Shown here piece after piece: positions 15,419 to 28,460 of a stretch of DNA of 35,204 nt. The translations under genes were made by a program, and so were the position numbers. The number at the start of each line of letters is the position of its first letter. Positions within the stretch are counted from its first letter, which is position 1. The notes below the pieces were generated by a model, which had not been told where the DNA came from, ran no database searches, and worked only from the letters and a program-made list of their open reading frames with translations. Source of the DNA: Vreelandella stevensii S18214 (GTDB lineage Bacteria > Pseudomonadota > Gammaproteobacteria > Pseudomonadales > Halomonadaceae); assembly GCF_000275725.1 (NCBI RefSeq), contig NZ_AJTS01000024.1:1-35204 (forward strand), read 5' to 3'.

Positions 15419-18121
15419 TCAATCCCCGTGAATGTGGGCCAGTAGCTGCCCCGCCAGGTGTATGGCCTCCTCACGGCGCCGAATGTTCTGCTTCTGGTAA
15501 AGGCTGCGGATATGGGTTTTGATGGTGGTCTGGGCCACCGAGAGTTGTTCGGCAATCTGCTCGTTGGATAGCCCCGCATGAATCAACCCGAGGATCTGCC
15601 ACTCACGGCGGGTCAGCGGTGAGGTGCGGATCAGTTCCGGCACATCCGGGCGAGCCACGATATCGGCAATCACCGTCTCGTCGAGAATCAAACGCCGGGC
15701 GCTGCCAAAATCCTTCTGGCGCCCTGCCAGTGCCATCAACCGCTCGGCCCTCGCCTTTTCCAGGGCCCCCAACGAGTCGCTTTCGAGCAGGCCAGCCAGC
15801 AGCGCCCCTAACGGTTTGCCCAACCGCAAAAAGCTGCCCACTAGGCCGGTGCGCGACGCCAGGCTCAGGGCCTGCTGTATATGCTCGCGAGCGCGCTCTC
15901 TTCTTCCTGCATGCCAGGCAGCTGCGGCCAGGCAGAGCTGGTTACGGTTGGCGTCGGTCACCAACCCAGACTGCCGAGCGTGCGCTTCCAGGGCCTCCAG
16001 CAGCGTGCGGGCCTCCTCGCACTGGCCCAGCAGCGTGAGCGCTCGAGCGTGGTTGCGCACGTTGCACTGGGCGAAATGGTTGGTGGCCCTATCGGTGATG
16101 GGCGGCGGCGCTTCCTGGCGCCAGCGCTCCACTGCCTCCAGGTCCTGGCTCGACTGCCACCAGCTAAGCAGCGTCGCGTGGGCATTGGCGACCCAGTCGA
16201 TATGGTAATCGCCGTCGGCGAGAATTTTGCGCAGCCGCCGAATATGGTCGGCACACTGGGCCTGATCGCCGCGACTCTGGGCAATCTTGGCCAGCTGAAT
16301 ATGACACTGCAGGGTCCAGCGCTCCCCCTGGTTGTCCAGCACGGCAATGCCCTTGAGCGCCGCCTGCTCGGCTTCGTCCAGCCGATGCCACTCCCAGAGC
16401 AGCTGACTGCGGATACGATAGAGAAACTCGGCCACCGGCAGATGCTCGAGCTCTGCGCGCTCGAGATGCACGAAGGCGCGCTCCTGAATATCGTAGGCGG
16501 CCTGCAAGCGCCCCTGGGCCACCAGCGTTTCCGACTGGTGGCAAAAGGCCCATATGAGGCGCTGGTGATCATCGTGGTGATGGGCCTGGCGCACCACGTC
16601 ACGCACGTTCAGCAGCGACTCCTCCAGGTGCCCCTGAACGAAACGCGCTTCGCTGAGGATCGCGGTGGCCGTCAGGGGCGTCGATGCCAGGTAACGCGCC
16701 GGCACCCCCAGCGCCTGCTCGGCCAGCGGCGCAGCGCGCTCGGCGTTCCCCTGATTGATCGCCAGCTGGGCACGCAAGGTGGCAAATTCAGCGCCCAGCG
16801 CTTGCCACTCCGGCAGGTGCAGTTGAGCTTCGATCCAGCCGATCACGCGGGCCGTGATATCGAACTGGAACTGGGCATGGGACACCCAGCCATAAAGCAG
16901 CGCCAGCTCGGGGCACTGGCCGAGCTGCGGCTCGCCCAGCCGCTCCAACCCTCTGGCCAGCAGTGCGTAGGCGCCTTTGGAGAGCAGTGCCGGCCCTTGC
17001 GCGATGAGTAACGGGCTGATCAGGTCCGGCGCGTCGGCCAGAATGGCCTGGCGCAGCGCCATGACCGGGTCATCGAGCGCCAGCCAGGCCTGGCTGGCCC
17101 GCTGATGCAGCGTGCGCTGGGTGGCCAGGCTCAGCTCATGGCGGCGGTGGTGCAGGTAGTCGCCAAACAAGCGATGAAAGCGATACCACTGGGCATGCGG
17201 GTCGGGACGTTCGATGAACAGCCCGGCCTGCTCGAAGGCCTCCAGCCGCTGCGTCAACCGCTCCCCTTCCAATAGCCGCGCCATCAGCTCGGGAGAGAAC
17301 CGCTCCAGCACTCCCAGCTGAAGCAGCAGTTCACGCTCCTCGCTCGGCAAGGTAGTGGTCAGCAGTTCGTCGAACCAGGCGACGAAATCGGGATGCGCGC
17401 CGCTTAGCCGTTCCAGCAAGGCATCGAAACCTGCTCGGGTGGTGGTGCGCTCGACCAGCCAGTTGAGCGCCATGGCCCACCCTCCGCTCAAGCGTAGCGC
17501 GCGCTCCAGGCTCACTCGGGTAGGCGGAAAACTCAGCTGTTCGGCGCACAGGGTATGCGCCTCTTCACTGTCGAATGCCAGGCTGTGCAGGTCGATCTCT
17601 TCCAGCTCACCGCGCAGCCGCAGGCTGGCAAGTCCCAGTGCCGGGCGTGACCGGCTGGCCAGGGTCAAGGTCAGCCAGGGCGGCTGATGGCGCAGCCAGT
17701 GGGCCAGCGCGGTGAGAATCTCGGGGTTGGCAAGATGCTCGAAGCCATCCACGACCAGTCGGCAAGGCGTGTGCTGTTCGGGTAGCTCCGTCAACCAGCG
17801 CTCCATGTGGGCAATGCATTCGCTGTCATCCCCCGGCGTCAGCGTGACCAAAGGGGCCAACAGAGTGTCCATGGCCGCCTGCCAGTAGGCCAGAAAGCGG
17901 TGCGTCTGATTATCCTGCTCGTCCAGCCGCAGCCAGCTTGCCTGCTGCTCCAGGACGGGCAGCCGCTCGGCCAGCAGCGTGGTCTTGCCATAGCCCGGTG
18001 GCGCCTGAACCACCAGCAGGCGCACCTGCTCGTTCAACGCGAAGTGGTCGTTCAAACGCGGCCGCGCCACCGTACAGGGAGGTAGCGGCGGCGCCTTCAG
18101 TTTTTCCTTGAGCAGCAGCAT
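15419..18121 (-). CDS. malT: ATP-dependent transcriptional activator MalT
   Basis: 900 residues (E. coli MalT is 901). Walker A PPGYGKTT is at residues 41-48, followed by the STAND NTPase region (VVDGFEHLANPEILTALAHWLRHQP). A long helical repeat region comes next, with MalT-like pieces such as QAAYDIQERAFVHLERAELEHLPVAEFLYRIRSQLLWEW. The C-terminal LuxR-type HTH from about residue 827 (ELIRTSPLTRREWQILGLI, then QTTIKTHIRSLYQKQNI) is almost the E. coli sequence. MalT binds maltotriose and ATP, oligomerises and activates mal promoters. GGGAGG lies seven bases before the ATG. Its probable targets here are malEFG and the alpha-glucosidase/malK operon just downstream. Confidence 0.95.
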   Translation of the reverse strand: MLLLKEKLKAPPLPPCTVARPRLNDHFALNEQVRLLVVQAPPGYGKTTLLAERLPVLEQQASWLRLDEQDNQTHRFLAYWQAAMDTLLAPLVTLTPGDDSECIAHMERWLTELPEQHTPCRLVVDGFEHLANPEILTALAHWLRHQPPWLTLTLASRSRPALGLASLRLRGELEEIDLHSLAFDSEEAHTLCAEQLSFPPTRVSLERALRLSGGWAMALNWLVERTTTRAGFDALLERLSGAHPDFVAWFDELLTTTLPSEERELLLQLGVLERFSPELMARLLEGERLTQRLEAFEQAGLFIERPDPHAQWYRFHRLFGDYLHHRRHELSLATQRTLHQRASQAWLALDDPVMALRQAILADAPDLISPLLIAQGPALLSKGAYALLARGLERLGEPQLGQCPELALLYGWVSHAQFQFDITARVIGWIEAQLHLPEWQALGAEFATLRAQLAINQGNAERAAPLAEQALGVPARYLASTPLTATAILSEARFVQGHLEESLLNVRDVVRQAHHHDDHQRLIWAFCHQSETLVAQGRLQAAYDIQERAFVHLERAELEHLPVAEFLYRIRSQLLWEWHRLDEAEQAALKGIAVLDNQGERWTLQCHIQLAKIAQSRGDQAQCADHIRRLRKILADGDYHIDWVANAHATLLSWWQSSQDLEAVERWRQEAPPPITDRATNHFAQCNVRNHARALTLLGQCEEARTLLEALEAHARQSGLVTDANRNQLCLAAAAWHAGRRERAREHIQQALSLASRTGLVGSFLRLGKPLGALLAGLLESDSLGALEKARAERLMALAGRQKDFGSARRLILDETVIADIVARPDVPELIRTSPLTRREWQILGLIHAGLSNEQIAEQLSVAQTTIKTHIRSLYQKQNIRRREEAIHLAGQLLAHIHGD

Positions 18122-18151
18122 CGGTGCCTCCCTGGGTCGAGTTTAACGAGC

Positions 18152-18176
18152 AAAAAGCCCGCGACGGAGCGCGGGC
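18152..18176 (-). terminator. rho-independent terminator of the porin gene
   Basis: On the minus strand GCCCGCG pairs with CGCGGGC over a 6-base loop and is followed by TTTTT. It lies 52 bases after the porin stop and just before malT, which therefore needs its own promoter in the short gap. Confidence 0.9.
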
Positions 18177-18228
18177 AATCGGCATTGGTGAAACAGGTAA
18201 GGAAACCTGCCAGGCATGGTGCGATGGG

Positions 18229-19824
<1,596 letters not shown>

Positions 19825-19930
19825 CTATTGTTTTGATCGTATTGCCTGCTCCAGGCACTGACTTTCCCTTGACGTACTTTCCCTTGAATGTTGCAAAGCA
19901 ACTCGTGTTTCGAGCCAGCAAGCAACAACC

Positions 19931-19958
19931 ACTAAAACTTAATCGATTAAGTGTTAGT
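19931..19958. promoter_or_regulatory. LacI-family operator dyad 1
   Basis: The core ACTTAATCGATTAAGT (19937-19952) is a perfect 16-base palindrome with the central CG of LacI/GalR operators. Flanks ACTAA and TTAGT extend it to 28 bases with 13 of 14 pairs complementary. The probable ligand protein is the LacI-type regulator at 26267-27316. Confidence 0.7.
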
Positions 19959-20088
19959 AAACCAACATGCTTTTGCTAATTATCGACCAATGTCTAACCT
20001 GCTATTTAGCCTTGGAAAAAACACCCAGCACGGAGTTAGACAAAAGTCGCTATTGAACTTCATGCCGACAGACGGCTAACTGGCACCT

Positions 20089-20108
20089 CAACTTAATCGT
20101 TTAAGTTG
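20089..20108. promoter_or_regulatory. LacI-family operator dyad 2
   Basis: CAACTTAATCGTTTAAGTTG is a 20-base dyad with nine of ten pairs complementary and the same ACTTAATCG half-site as dyad 1. It lies 59 bases before the thuE ATG, suited to blocking that promoter. The two-site layout permits DNA looping over the divergent promoters. Confidence 0.7.
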
Positions 20109-20140
20109 GCGCTGTCAGCGCCTTGTGACTTCACTCCCAT

Positions 20141-20148
20141 AACAATAA
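20141..20148 (+). promoter_or_regulatory. A-rich AAnAAnAA motif in the thuE leader
   Basis: AACAATAA fits AAnAAnAA and lies just before the GAGGAA Shine-Dalgarno (20154-20159) of thuE. A possible Hfq/Crc-type binding site. Confidence 0.35.
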
Positions 20149-20166
20149 ACGTCGAGGAATACCGTT

Positions 20167-21438
<1,272 letters not shown>

Positions 21439-21452
21439 TTGCGGAGACTCCC

Positions 21453-22436
21453 ATGCCGAGCACTTCTCACCACGACGCGCCCTCCGGGGCGCGTTCCATA
21501 GCGCCCCCAAGGCGCCAGCGCGGCACCAAGGTGCGCCGTCAACGGGTCAAGGCGGCCTGGCTGTTCCTGGCCCCCATGCTGATCGCTCTGACCCTGGTGG
21601 CTGGCTGGCCGCTCCTGCGCACGTTCTTTTTGAGCTTTACCGATGCGTCGCTATCGGACCTGGGTGCGGCCAACCTGATCGGTTTCGAAAACTATCTGGT
21701 CTATGAGGATGGTCGTTGGTTCGGCGTACTGGCCGACCCCATCTGGTGGCGCTCGGTCTGGAACACGGTCTACTTCTCGGTGGTATCCGTGTCACTGGAA
21801 GTCATCTTCGGCGTCATCGTGGCGCTAATCCTGAATGCCGAATTCAAGGGCCGGGTGATCGTCCGGGCCGCGGTGCTGATCCCCTGGGCCATCCCGACCA
21901 TCGTCTCTGCCCAGATGTGGGCATGGATGCTCAACGACCAGTTCGGCATCATCAATCATATGTTAATGGCCGTCGGCATCATCGACAACCCCATCGCCTG
22001 GACCGCCAGCGCCACCTACTCCATGTGGGCGGTCATCATGGTGGACGTATGGAAAACCATTCCCTTTGTTGCGCTGCTGGTACTGGCCGCGCTGCAGATG
22101 CTGCCCAAGGATTGCTACGAAGCCGCCGAAGTGGACGGCATTCATCCGGTACGCGTGTTCTTCAAGGTCACGCTGCCACTGATCACACCCGCGCTGATGG
22201 TGGCGGTGATCTTCCGCCTGCTGGATGCGCTGCGCGTGTTCGACGTGATTTACGTACTGACCTCCAACTCCACCAGCACGATGTCGATGTCGGTCTACGC
22301 CCGCCAGCAGCTGGTCGAGTTTCAGGATGTCGGTTACGGCAGCGCGGCCTCCACGCTGCTGTTCCTGATCATTGCGCTGGCCACCATTGCCTACCTCTAT
22401 CTGGGCCGCAACAAGATCCAACTAGGAGGTGACTGA
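21453..22436 (+). CDS. thuF: sugar ABC transporter permease, ThuF-like
   Basis: 327 residues with six hydrophobic segments, beginning near residue 30 (KAAWLFLAPMLIALTLVAGWPLLRTFFLSFTD). The EAA loop YEAAEVDGIHPVRVFFKVTLPL couples to the ATPase. Unlike MalF it lacks the extra N-terminal helices and large periplasmic loop, as is normal for the ThuF/AglF group. GGAG lies upstream of the ATG, and the gene starts 14 bases after thuE. Its stop overlaps the thuG start (TGATG). Confidence 0.93.
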   Translation: MPSTSHHDAPSGARSIAPPRRQRGTKVRRQRVKAAWLFLAPMLIALTLVAGWPLLRTFFLSFTDASLSDLGAANLIGFENYLVYEDGRWFGVLADPIWWRSVWNTVYFSVVSVSLEVIFGVIVALILNAEFKGRVIVRAAVLIPWAIPTIVSAQMWAWMLNDQFGIINHMLMAVGIIDNPIAWTASATYSMWAVIMVDVWKTIPFVALLVLAALQMLPKDCYEAAEVDGIHPVRVFFKVTLPLITPALMVAVIFRLLDALRVFDVIYVLTSNSTSTMSMSVYARQQLVEFQDVGYGSAASTLLFLIIALATIAYLYLGRNKIQLGGD

Positions 22437-23278
22437 TGACCACTCGTCAGCTAGCTAAAATAGCCAAACGCGTCGGCTTCTGGGCGCTGATTGCGCTCAT
22501 CATGGTGTACGCGGTCTTCCCGTTCTACTACGCGGTGATCACCTCGCTCAAACCCTCCAGCGACCTGTTTCGCGTGGAACTGTGGCCCTCCAACTGGAAC
22601 CTGAACAACTACGTTCAAATCTTCAGCCAGACCAGCTTCCTGCGCGCCATCTTCAACTCGATCATTGTCGCGTTCAGCGTGGTGTTCATTGCGCTGCTGC
22701 TGGGCATTACCGCGTCCTATGCGCTTGGGCGGGTACGTTTTCGCGGTCGCTCCACGGTGCTGCTGGTGATCCTCGGGGTCTCCATGTTCCCCCAGGTGGC
22801 GGTGTTGTCGGGGCTCTTCGAGGTCATTCGCGCGCTGAACCTTTACAACAACCCGGCGGGCCTGATTCTCAGCTACACCATCTTCACCCTGCCGTTCACC
22901 GTCTGGGTGCTGACCACGTTCATGAAGCAGCTGCCCATGGAGCTGGAAGAGGCCGCGATCATGGATGGTGCCACCCCCTGGGTCACCATCACCAAAGTGT
23001 TTTTACCGTTGATGTGGCCCGCCATGGCCACCACCGGACTGCTGGCCTTCATTGCCGCCTGGAACGAGTTCCTGTTCGCGCTGACCTTCACACTCACCGA
23101 TGCCCAGCGCACGGTGCCTGTGGCCATCGCCCTGCTCTCGGGCGGCAGTGCTTATGAATTGCCCTGGGGGCCGATCATGGCCGCGTCCGTGGTGGTGACC
23201 GTGCCACTAGTGATTTTGGTGATCATCTTCCAGCGCCGCATTGTGTCTGGCCTGACGGCTGGCGCGGTGAAAGGCTGA
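22436..23278 (+). CDS. thuG: sugar ABC transporter permease, ThuG-like
   Basis: 280 residues, the MalG-type partner permease. The EAA loop ELEEAAIMDGATPWVTITKVFLPL and the C-terminus RRIVSGLTAGAVKG are of the CUT1 family. The start overlaps the thuF stop as TGATG, with AGGAGG shortly before, so the two permeases are co-translated. It is followed after 64 bases by the alpha-glucosidase gene. Confidence 0.93.
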   Translation: MTTRQLAKIAKRVGFWALIALIMVYAVFPFYYAVITSLKPSSDLFRVELWPSNWNLNNYVQIFSQTSFLRAIFNSIIVAFSVVFIALLLGITASYALGRVRFRGRSTVLLVILGVSMFPQVAVLSGLFEVIRALNLYNNPAGLILSYTIFTLPFTVWVLTTFMKQLPMELEEAAIMDGATPWVTITKVFLPLMWPAMATTGLLAFIAAWNEFLFALTFTLTDAQRTVPVAIALLSGGSAYELPWGPIMAASVVVTVPLVILVIIFQRRIVSGLTAGAVKG

Positions 23279-23342
23279 CCCGATAGACACTCTCAATGAA
23301 TTCGCTGATGACTCTCAGCAACCGTTTTTAAGGAACGATGGT

Positions 23343-24959
23343 ATGCAAGACAATACGATGTGGTGGCGCGGCGGCGTTATTTATCAAATCTACCCGCGCA
23401 GCTTTCTGGATAGCCGTGGCGACGGCGTGGGTGACCTGAACGGCATCACCGAGAAGCTGGACTACGTGGCATCGCTCAACGTGGACGGCATCTGGCTCTC
23501 GCCCTTCTTTACCTCGCCGATGCTCGACTTTGGCTACGATGTCAGCGACTACCGCGACGTGGACCCGATGTTCGGCACCCTGGACGACTTCAAGGCGCTG
23601 CTGGCCAAGGCCCACTCGCTGGGCTTGAAGGTGATGATCGATCAGGTGATCAGCCACACCTCGGATCAGCACCCCTGGTTCAAGGAGAGCCGTCAGGATC
23701 GCACCAACCCCAAGGCGGACTGGTTCGTCTGGGCGGACCCCAAGCCCGATGGCACGCCACCCAACAACTGGCTGTCGATTTTTGGCGGCCCGGCCTGGAC
23801 CTTCGACTCCCGCCGCCAGCAGTACTACCTGCACAACTTCCTGACCAGCCAGCCGGACGTCAATTTCCACAACCCGGAAGCGCGTCAGGCGCAGCTGGAC
23901 AACATGCGCTTCTGGCTCGATCTGGGCGTCGATGGGTTCCGTCTGGACACGGTCAATTTCTACTTCCACGATGCCGAGCTGCGGGACAACCCGCCGGTGC
24001 CCAAAGGCGAAGCCAAAACCCTGGGCGCCCCGGAAGCCAACCCCTACACCTGGCAGCGCCACGTCTACGACCTCAGCCGCCCGGAGAACCTGGGCTTCCT
24101 GCAGGACCTGCGCGCCTTGATGGATGAGTACCCCGGTACCACGACGGTGGGCGAAATCGGCGACGACAACCCTCTGGAACGCATGGCCGAGTACACCGCC
24201 GGAGGTGACAAGCTGCACATGGCTTACACCTTCGACCTGCTCAACATGCCGCATTCGGCGAGCTACCTGCGCGAAGTCATCGAGCGCTTCCAGCGCTTGG
24301 CGGGAGACGCCTGGCCCTGCTGGGCCACCTCCAACCACGACGTAGTGCGCAGCGCCACTCGCTGGGGCTCCGAAGAGGACCCGCACGCTTACCCCAAAGT
24401 CATGCTGGCCATGCTGTTTTCGCTACGCGGCAGCGTGTGCCTTTACCAGGGCGAAGAGCTGGGCCTGCCGGAAGCCGACGTGCCCTTCGAGCGCATTCAA
24501 GACCCCTATGGCAAAGTGCTGTGGCCCGAGTTCAAGGGCCGCGACGGCTGCCGCACGCCGATGCCCTGGAACGATGGCGAACAGGGCGGCTTCTCGGCAG
24601 TCGAGCCGTGGCTGCCCATGGAGCCCCGCCATCTGGCCTTATCGGTGAGCCGCCAGCAGTATGACCCCAACGCCACGCTCAATAGCGTACGCGCCCTGCT
24701 GGCCTTCCGGCGCCAGCACCCCGCGCTGTTCGATGGTGACCTGAACCTCGTGGACGTCGGCGACGATCTGCTGGGCTTTACCCGGCAAAAAGGCGACGAA
24801 ACGCTGCTGTGTGTCTTCAACCTGACCGGCCAGACCCGGCACGCTTCGCTGCCCGTCGAAGTGACCAGTGACCTGGCCGTGGCCAACTTCACCGCCACCC
24901 GGGACGGCAGCGCGCTGACGCTACCGGCGTACCAGGCTGCCTTCATGCAGGTTGCCTGA
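23343..24959 (+). CDS. aglA: GH13 alpha-glucosidase, HaG-like
   Basis: 538 residues with all four GH13 regions: DQVISHTSDQH; GFRLDTVNF with nucleophile D202; VGEIGDDN with acid/base E271; SNHDVVR with D333. Length and these catalytic positions coincide with the alpha-glucosidase HaG of Halomonas sp. H11 as I remember it, a GH13_23 enzyme that hydrolyses and transfers alpha-glucosyl units from maltose, sucrose and similar compounds. There is no signal peptide, so it acts on imported sugar. AAGGA precedes the ATG by eight bases. Its place inside the thuEFG-thuK operon ties it to the LacI-controlled route. The paralogue at 13599-15278 is tied to MalT. Confidence 0.95.
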   Translation: MQDNTMWWRGGVIYQIYPRSFLDSRGDGVGDLNGITEKLDYVASLNVDGIWLSPFFTSPMLDFGYDVSDYRDVDPMFGTLDDFKALLAKAHSLGLKVMIDQVISHTSDQHPWFKESRQDRTNPKADWFVWADPKPDGTPPNNWLSIFGGPAWTFDSRRQQYYLHNFLTSQPDVNFHNPEARQAQLDNMRFWLDLGVDGFRLDTVNFYFHDAELRDNPPVPKGEAKTLGAPEANPYTWQRHVYDLSRPENLGFLQDLRALMDEYPGTTTVGEIGDDNPLERMAEYTAGGDKLHMAYTFDLLNMPHSASYLREVIERFQRLAGDAWPCWATSNHDVVRSATRWGSEEDPHAYPKVMLAMLFSLRGSVCLYQGEELGLPEADVPFERIQDPYGKVLWPEFKGRDGCRTPMPWNDGEQGGFSAVEPWLPMEPRHLALSVSRQQYDPNATLNSVRALLAFRRQHPALFDGDLNLVDVGDDLLGFTRQKGDETLLCVFNLTGQTRHASLPVEVTSDLAVANFTATRDGSALTLPAYQAAFMQVA

Positions 24960-24986
24960 CCGCCACCGTTACCTTTAATAATGATA

Positions 24987-25014
24987 GCCGACCCGATCGC
25001 GGGTCGAGGTCGGC
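24987..25014 (+). repeat. hairpin abutting the thuK ribosome-binding site
   Basis: GCCGACC pairs with GGTCGGC around a 14-base loop; an alternative inner pairing GACCC/GGGTC is also possible. The AAGGAG Shine-Dalgarno of thuK starts at the next base. No T-run follows, so it is more likely an RNA-stability or translation-tuning element than a terminator. Confidence 0.5.
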
Positions 25015-25025
25015 AAGGAGTTACC

Positions 25026-26132
<1,107 letters not shown>

Positions 26133-26167
26133 ACCCCAGATCGCCCTCTTCGGCCCTGACCCAAGCG

Positions 26168-26182
26168 CCCTTCAATGAAGGG
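26168..26182 (+). terminator. weak hairpin after thuK
   Basis: CCCTTC pairs with GAAGGG over a 3-base loop 35 bases after the thuK stop. A second small stem GGCCC/GGGCC lies just beyond. There is no T-run, so termination here is doubtful and readthrough into the regulator gene is possible. Confidence 0.3.
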
Positions 26183-26266
26183 TAGTCTTGGCCCCCTCAG
26201 GGCCGCTATCCTGTGCAACACTCGAATAATTAGCCTGCGTCCTACTTAACCTGCTCAGGAAGCACC

Positions 26267-27316
26267 GTGACCGTTTCCCGTCGAATGACCCTAAAAGACC
26301 TGGCGCTGGAACTTGGCGTTTCCACCGCGACGATCTCCAATGCCTTCAATCGCCCGGACCAGCTCTCCCCCTTGCTGCGCGAACGCATCCTGCGCGAAGC
26401 CAAGCGGCTGGGTTACAACGGCCCCGATGCCAAGGCACGCAGCCTGCGCACCGGACGCTCCAGCATCGTGGCGGTGATCCTGGCCGAGAGCCTGACCTAC
26501 AGCCTCAACGATGCCGTGGCCAGCGAGTTTCTCTCCGGCGTGGCAGAGGTGCTCGATGCCCACGGGCATACCCTGCTGCTGCTGCCGGGTCGCGGACACG
26601 CGTCACAGCTACCCAATTCCGCCAACATTGCCGATGGCTTCATCGTCTATGGGCTGATGCCCAATGGCAAGATGATCGATGCGCTGCCCAACCAGCGGCC
26701 GCTGGTCTCGGTGGATTTCGACATCGACGGCTACCCGACGGTGCATATCGACGACCGTGATGCCAGCTACGCCATGGCCATGCACGCCCTGCAGCAACGG
26801 CCCGAACGCCCTGCCATCATCAATTTGCGGCTGACCAAAGAGCACTGCAATGGACGGGTGACCGCTGCGCATACGCTGCTGCCCGACAGCAGCACCATCA
26901 GCCGCGCACGGCTGGCAGGCTTTCACGCAGCGCTTGCCGAACATGGCTTCGATACCGAAAAGGTTCCGTTATGGAATATCGAGGAAAATGTCTTCGATGT
27001 GTGCGCCCCGGTACTCACCGAGATACTCGATCAACCCGCCAGCCAACGCCCCGACCTGCTGCTGTGCATGTCTGATCGCATCGCGCTGACAGCGCTGACA
27101 TTGGCCGAGCAACGCGGTATCGGCGTGCCCGATACGCTGCGCATTACCGGGTTCGACGGGATTGCCGAAGGGCAGTACCGGGCACCGCGACTGACCACGG
27201 TGCGCCAGGACAGTGCTGGCAAAGGGCGTACGGCGGCCAGGATCATCCTGGGTCGAATACCCAAGGCCCAGCAGCTGCTCAAGACCGAGCTGCTGCTGGG
27301 CGACACCTGCCCTTGA
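26267..27316 (+). CDS. aglR: LacI-family transcriptional regulator of alpha-glucoside genes
   Basis: 349 residues with the LacI-type HTH at the N-terminus (MTLKDLALELGVSTATISNAFNRPDQLS) and a periplasmic-binding-protein-like effector domain. The latter includes VDIDGYPTVHIDDRDASYAMA-type core and LLLCMSDRIALTAL, GVPDTLRITGFDGI near the end. The start is a GTG at 26267 with AGGA six bases upstream; the next ATG (26285) has no Shine-Dalgarno. It follows thuK by 134 bases on the same strand and most likely binds the two CG-centred dyads at 19931-19958 and 20089-20108. The inducer is unknown; an imported disaccharide is a reasonable guess. The symbol follows the rhizobial agl operon and is tentative. 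Confidence 0.85.
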   Translation: MTVSRRMTLKDLALELGVSTATISNAFNRPDQLSPLLRERILREAKRLGYNGPDAKARSLRTGRSSIVAVILAESLTYSLNDAVASEFLSGVAEVLDAHGHTLLLLPGRGHASQLPNSANIADGFIVYGLMPNGKMIDALPNQRPLVSVDFDIDGYPTVHIDDRDASYAMAMHALQQRPERPAIINLRLTKEHCNGRVTAAHTLLPDSSTISRARLAGFHAALAEHGFDTEKVPLWNIEENVFDVCAPVLTEILDQPASQRPDLLLCMSDRIALTALTLAEQRGIGVPDTLRITGFDGIAEGQYRAPRLTTVRQDSAGKGRTAARIILGRIPKAQQLLKTELLLGDTCP

Positions 27317-27325
27317 AACACCTGA

Positions 27326-28327
27326 TCAGGCAGTTTTCTGCATGGCGATGGCGGTATCCAGCATACGGTTGGAGAAGCCCCATTCGTTGTCGTACCAGGC
27401 CATGATCTTCACCAAACGCCCATTCACACGGGTGTGATTGGCATCGAAAATCGACGAGTGGGCGTTGTGATTGAAGTCAATCGACACCAGCGGCTGAGCA
27501 TTGACATCCAGCACCGCAGAGCCTGCAGCGGCTTTCTCGACGATGGCGTTGATCTCTTCTTTGGTCGTGTCACGCCCGGCGGTGAACGTCAGGTCGACCA
27601 GTGACACGTTGATCACGGGCACTCGCACGGCCAGGCCATCGAATTTGCCCGCCAGCTCCGGCAGCACCAGACCAACCGCCTGAGCCGCACCGGTCTTGGT
27701 GGGAATCATCGAGTGCGTGGCACTGCGCGCCCGGTACGGGTCCGAGTGATAGACGTCCGACAGGTTCTGGTCGTTGGTGTACGCGTGCACGGTGGTCATC
27801 AGACCGTTCTCGATGCCCACGGCATCGTTCAACGCCTTCGCCACGGGGGCCAGGCAGTTGGTGGTGCATGAAGCGTTGGAAACGACCTTGTGCTCGGCGG
27901 TGAGCACGTCGTCGTTGACGCCGTAGACCACGGTGGCATCGGCATCCGGGCTGGGCGCCGAGATCAGCACCCGCTGGGCACCGGCGGCAAGGTGTTTGGC
28001 CGCCGCGTCACGCTTGGTGAACAGGCCAGTACACTCCATCACCAGGTCCACGTTCAGGGCTGACCAGGGCAGATTGGCCGGGTCACGCTCGGAGGAAATG
28101 GCGATTCGGTCGCCGTCCACGGTGATGCTCTCGGCGTCGTGCTCTACCGTGAAGGGAAAATGGCCGTGCACCGTGTCGTGGCGCAGCAGGTGGGAATTCA
28201 ATGAAGGGTCACCCAGGTCGTTGATGGCAACCACCTGAACGCGGTCACGGTAGCCGTTCTCATACAGTGCGCGCAGCACGTTACGGCCGATCCGTCCAAA
28301 TCCGTTAATGGCAACTCTTATTGTCAT
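27326..28327 (-). CDS. gap: glyceraldehyde-3-phosphate dehydrogenase, type I
   Basis: 333 residues. The NAD-binding start is [10 protein letters not shown]; the active-site motif [12 protein letters not shown] has catalytic C154. The stretch [38 protein letters not shown] and the C-terminal [14 protein letters not shown] are complete. It resembles the pseudomonad Gap enzyme induced with the Entner-Doudoroff genes more than E. coli Epd, whose active-site region has HSAMHDQ instead of HAYTNDQ. It converts glyceraldehyde 3-phosphate to 1,3-bisphosphoglycerate. It is divergent from pyk over a gap with two HexR-like palindromes, which suits joint control with zwf. It ends 10 bases from the convergent regulator gene. 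Confidence 0.96.
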   Translation of the reverse strand: MTIRVAINGFGRIGRNVLRALYENGYRDRVQVVAINDLGDPSLNSHLLRHDTVHGHFPFTVEHDAESITVDGDRIAISSERDPANLPWSALNVDLVMECTGLFTKRDAAAKHLAAGAQRVLISAPSPDADATVVYGVNDDVLTAEHKVVSNASCTTNCLAPVAKALNDAVGIENGLMTTVHAYTNDQNLSDVYHSDPYRARSATHSMIPTKTGAAQAVGLVLPELAGKFDGLAVRVPVINVSLVDLTFTAGRDTTKEEINAIVEKAAAGSAVLDVNAQPLVSIDFNHNAHSSIFDANHTRVNGRLVKIMAWYDNEWGFSNRMLDTAIAMQKTA

Positions 28328-28368
28328 GGTAGCACCTCTATCAAGCAGTGGTCGTCGATGGCGTATTC

Positions 28369-28383
28369 AGTAAAAAAATTACT
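28369..28383. promoter_or_regulatory. HexR-like operator, gap-proximal
   Basis: AGTAAAAAAATTACT is a 15-base dyad with AGTAA/TTACT arms and keeps the GTA...TAC core of HexR sites, but misses three of the defined outer positions. It lies 42 bases upstream of the gap ATG. It is the weakest of the four sites in the window. Confidence 0.45.
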
Positions 28384-28460
28384 AAAAATACGTCTTTAAT
28401 CACCTGAAGGCCGATTAAAACCTGCCATAACCGCCCCAAAAGGCTAATAACTATCCAATA

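Noticed and set aside
27316-27330. CCTGATCAGG palindrome at the convergent regulator/gap ends as a bidirectional terminator
   Set aside because: It has no loop and no adjoining T-run in either direction and includes the gap stop codon, so it is probably incidental.
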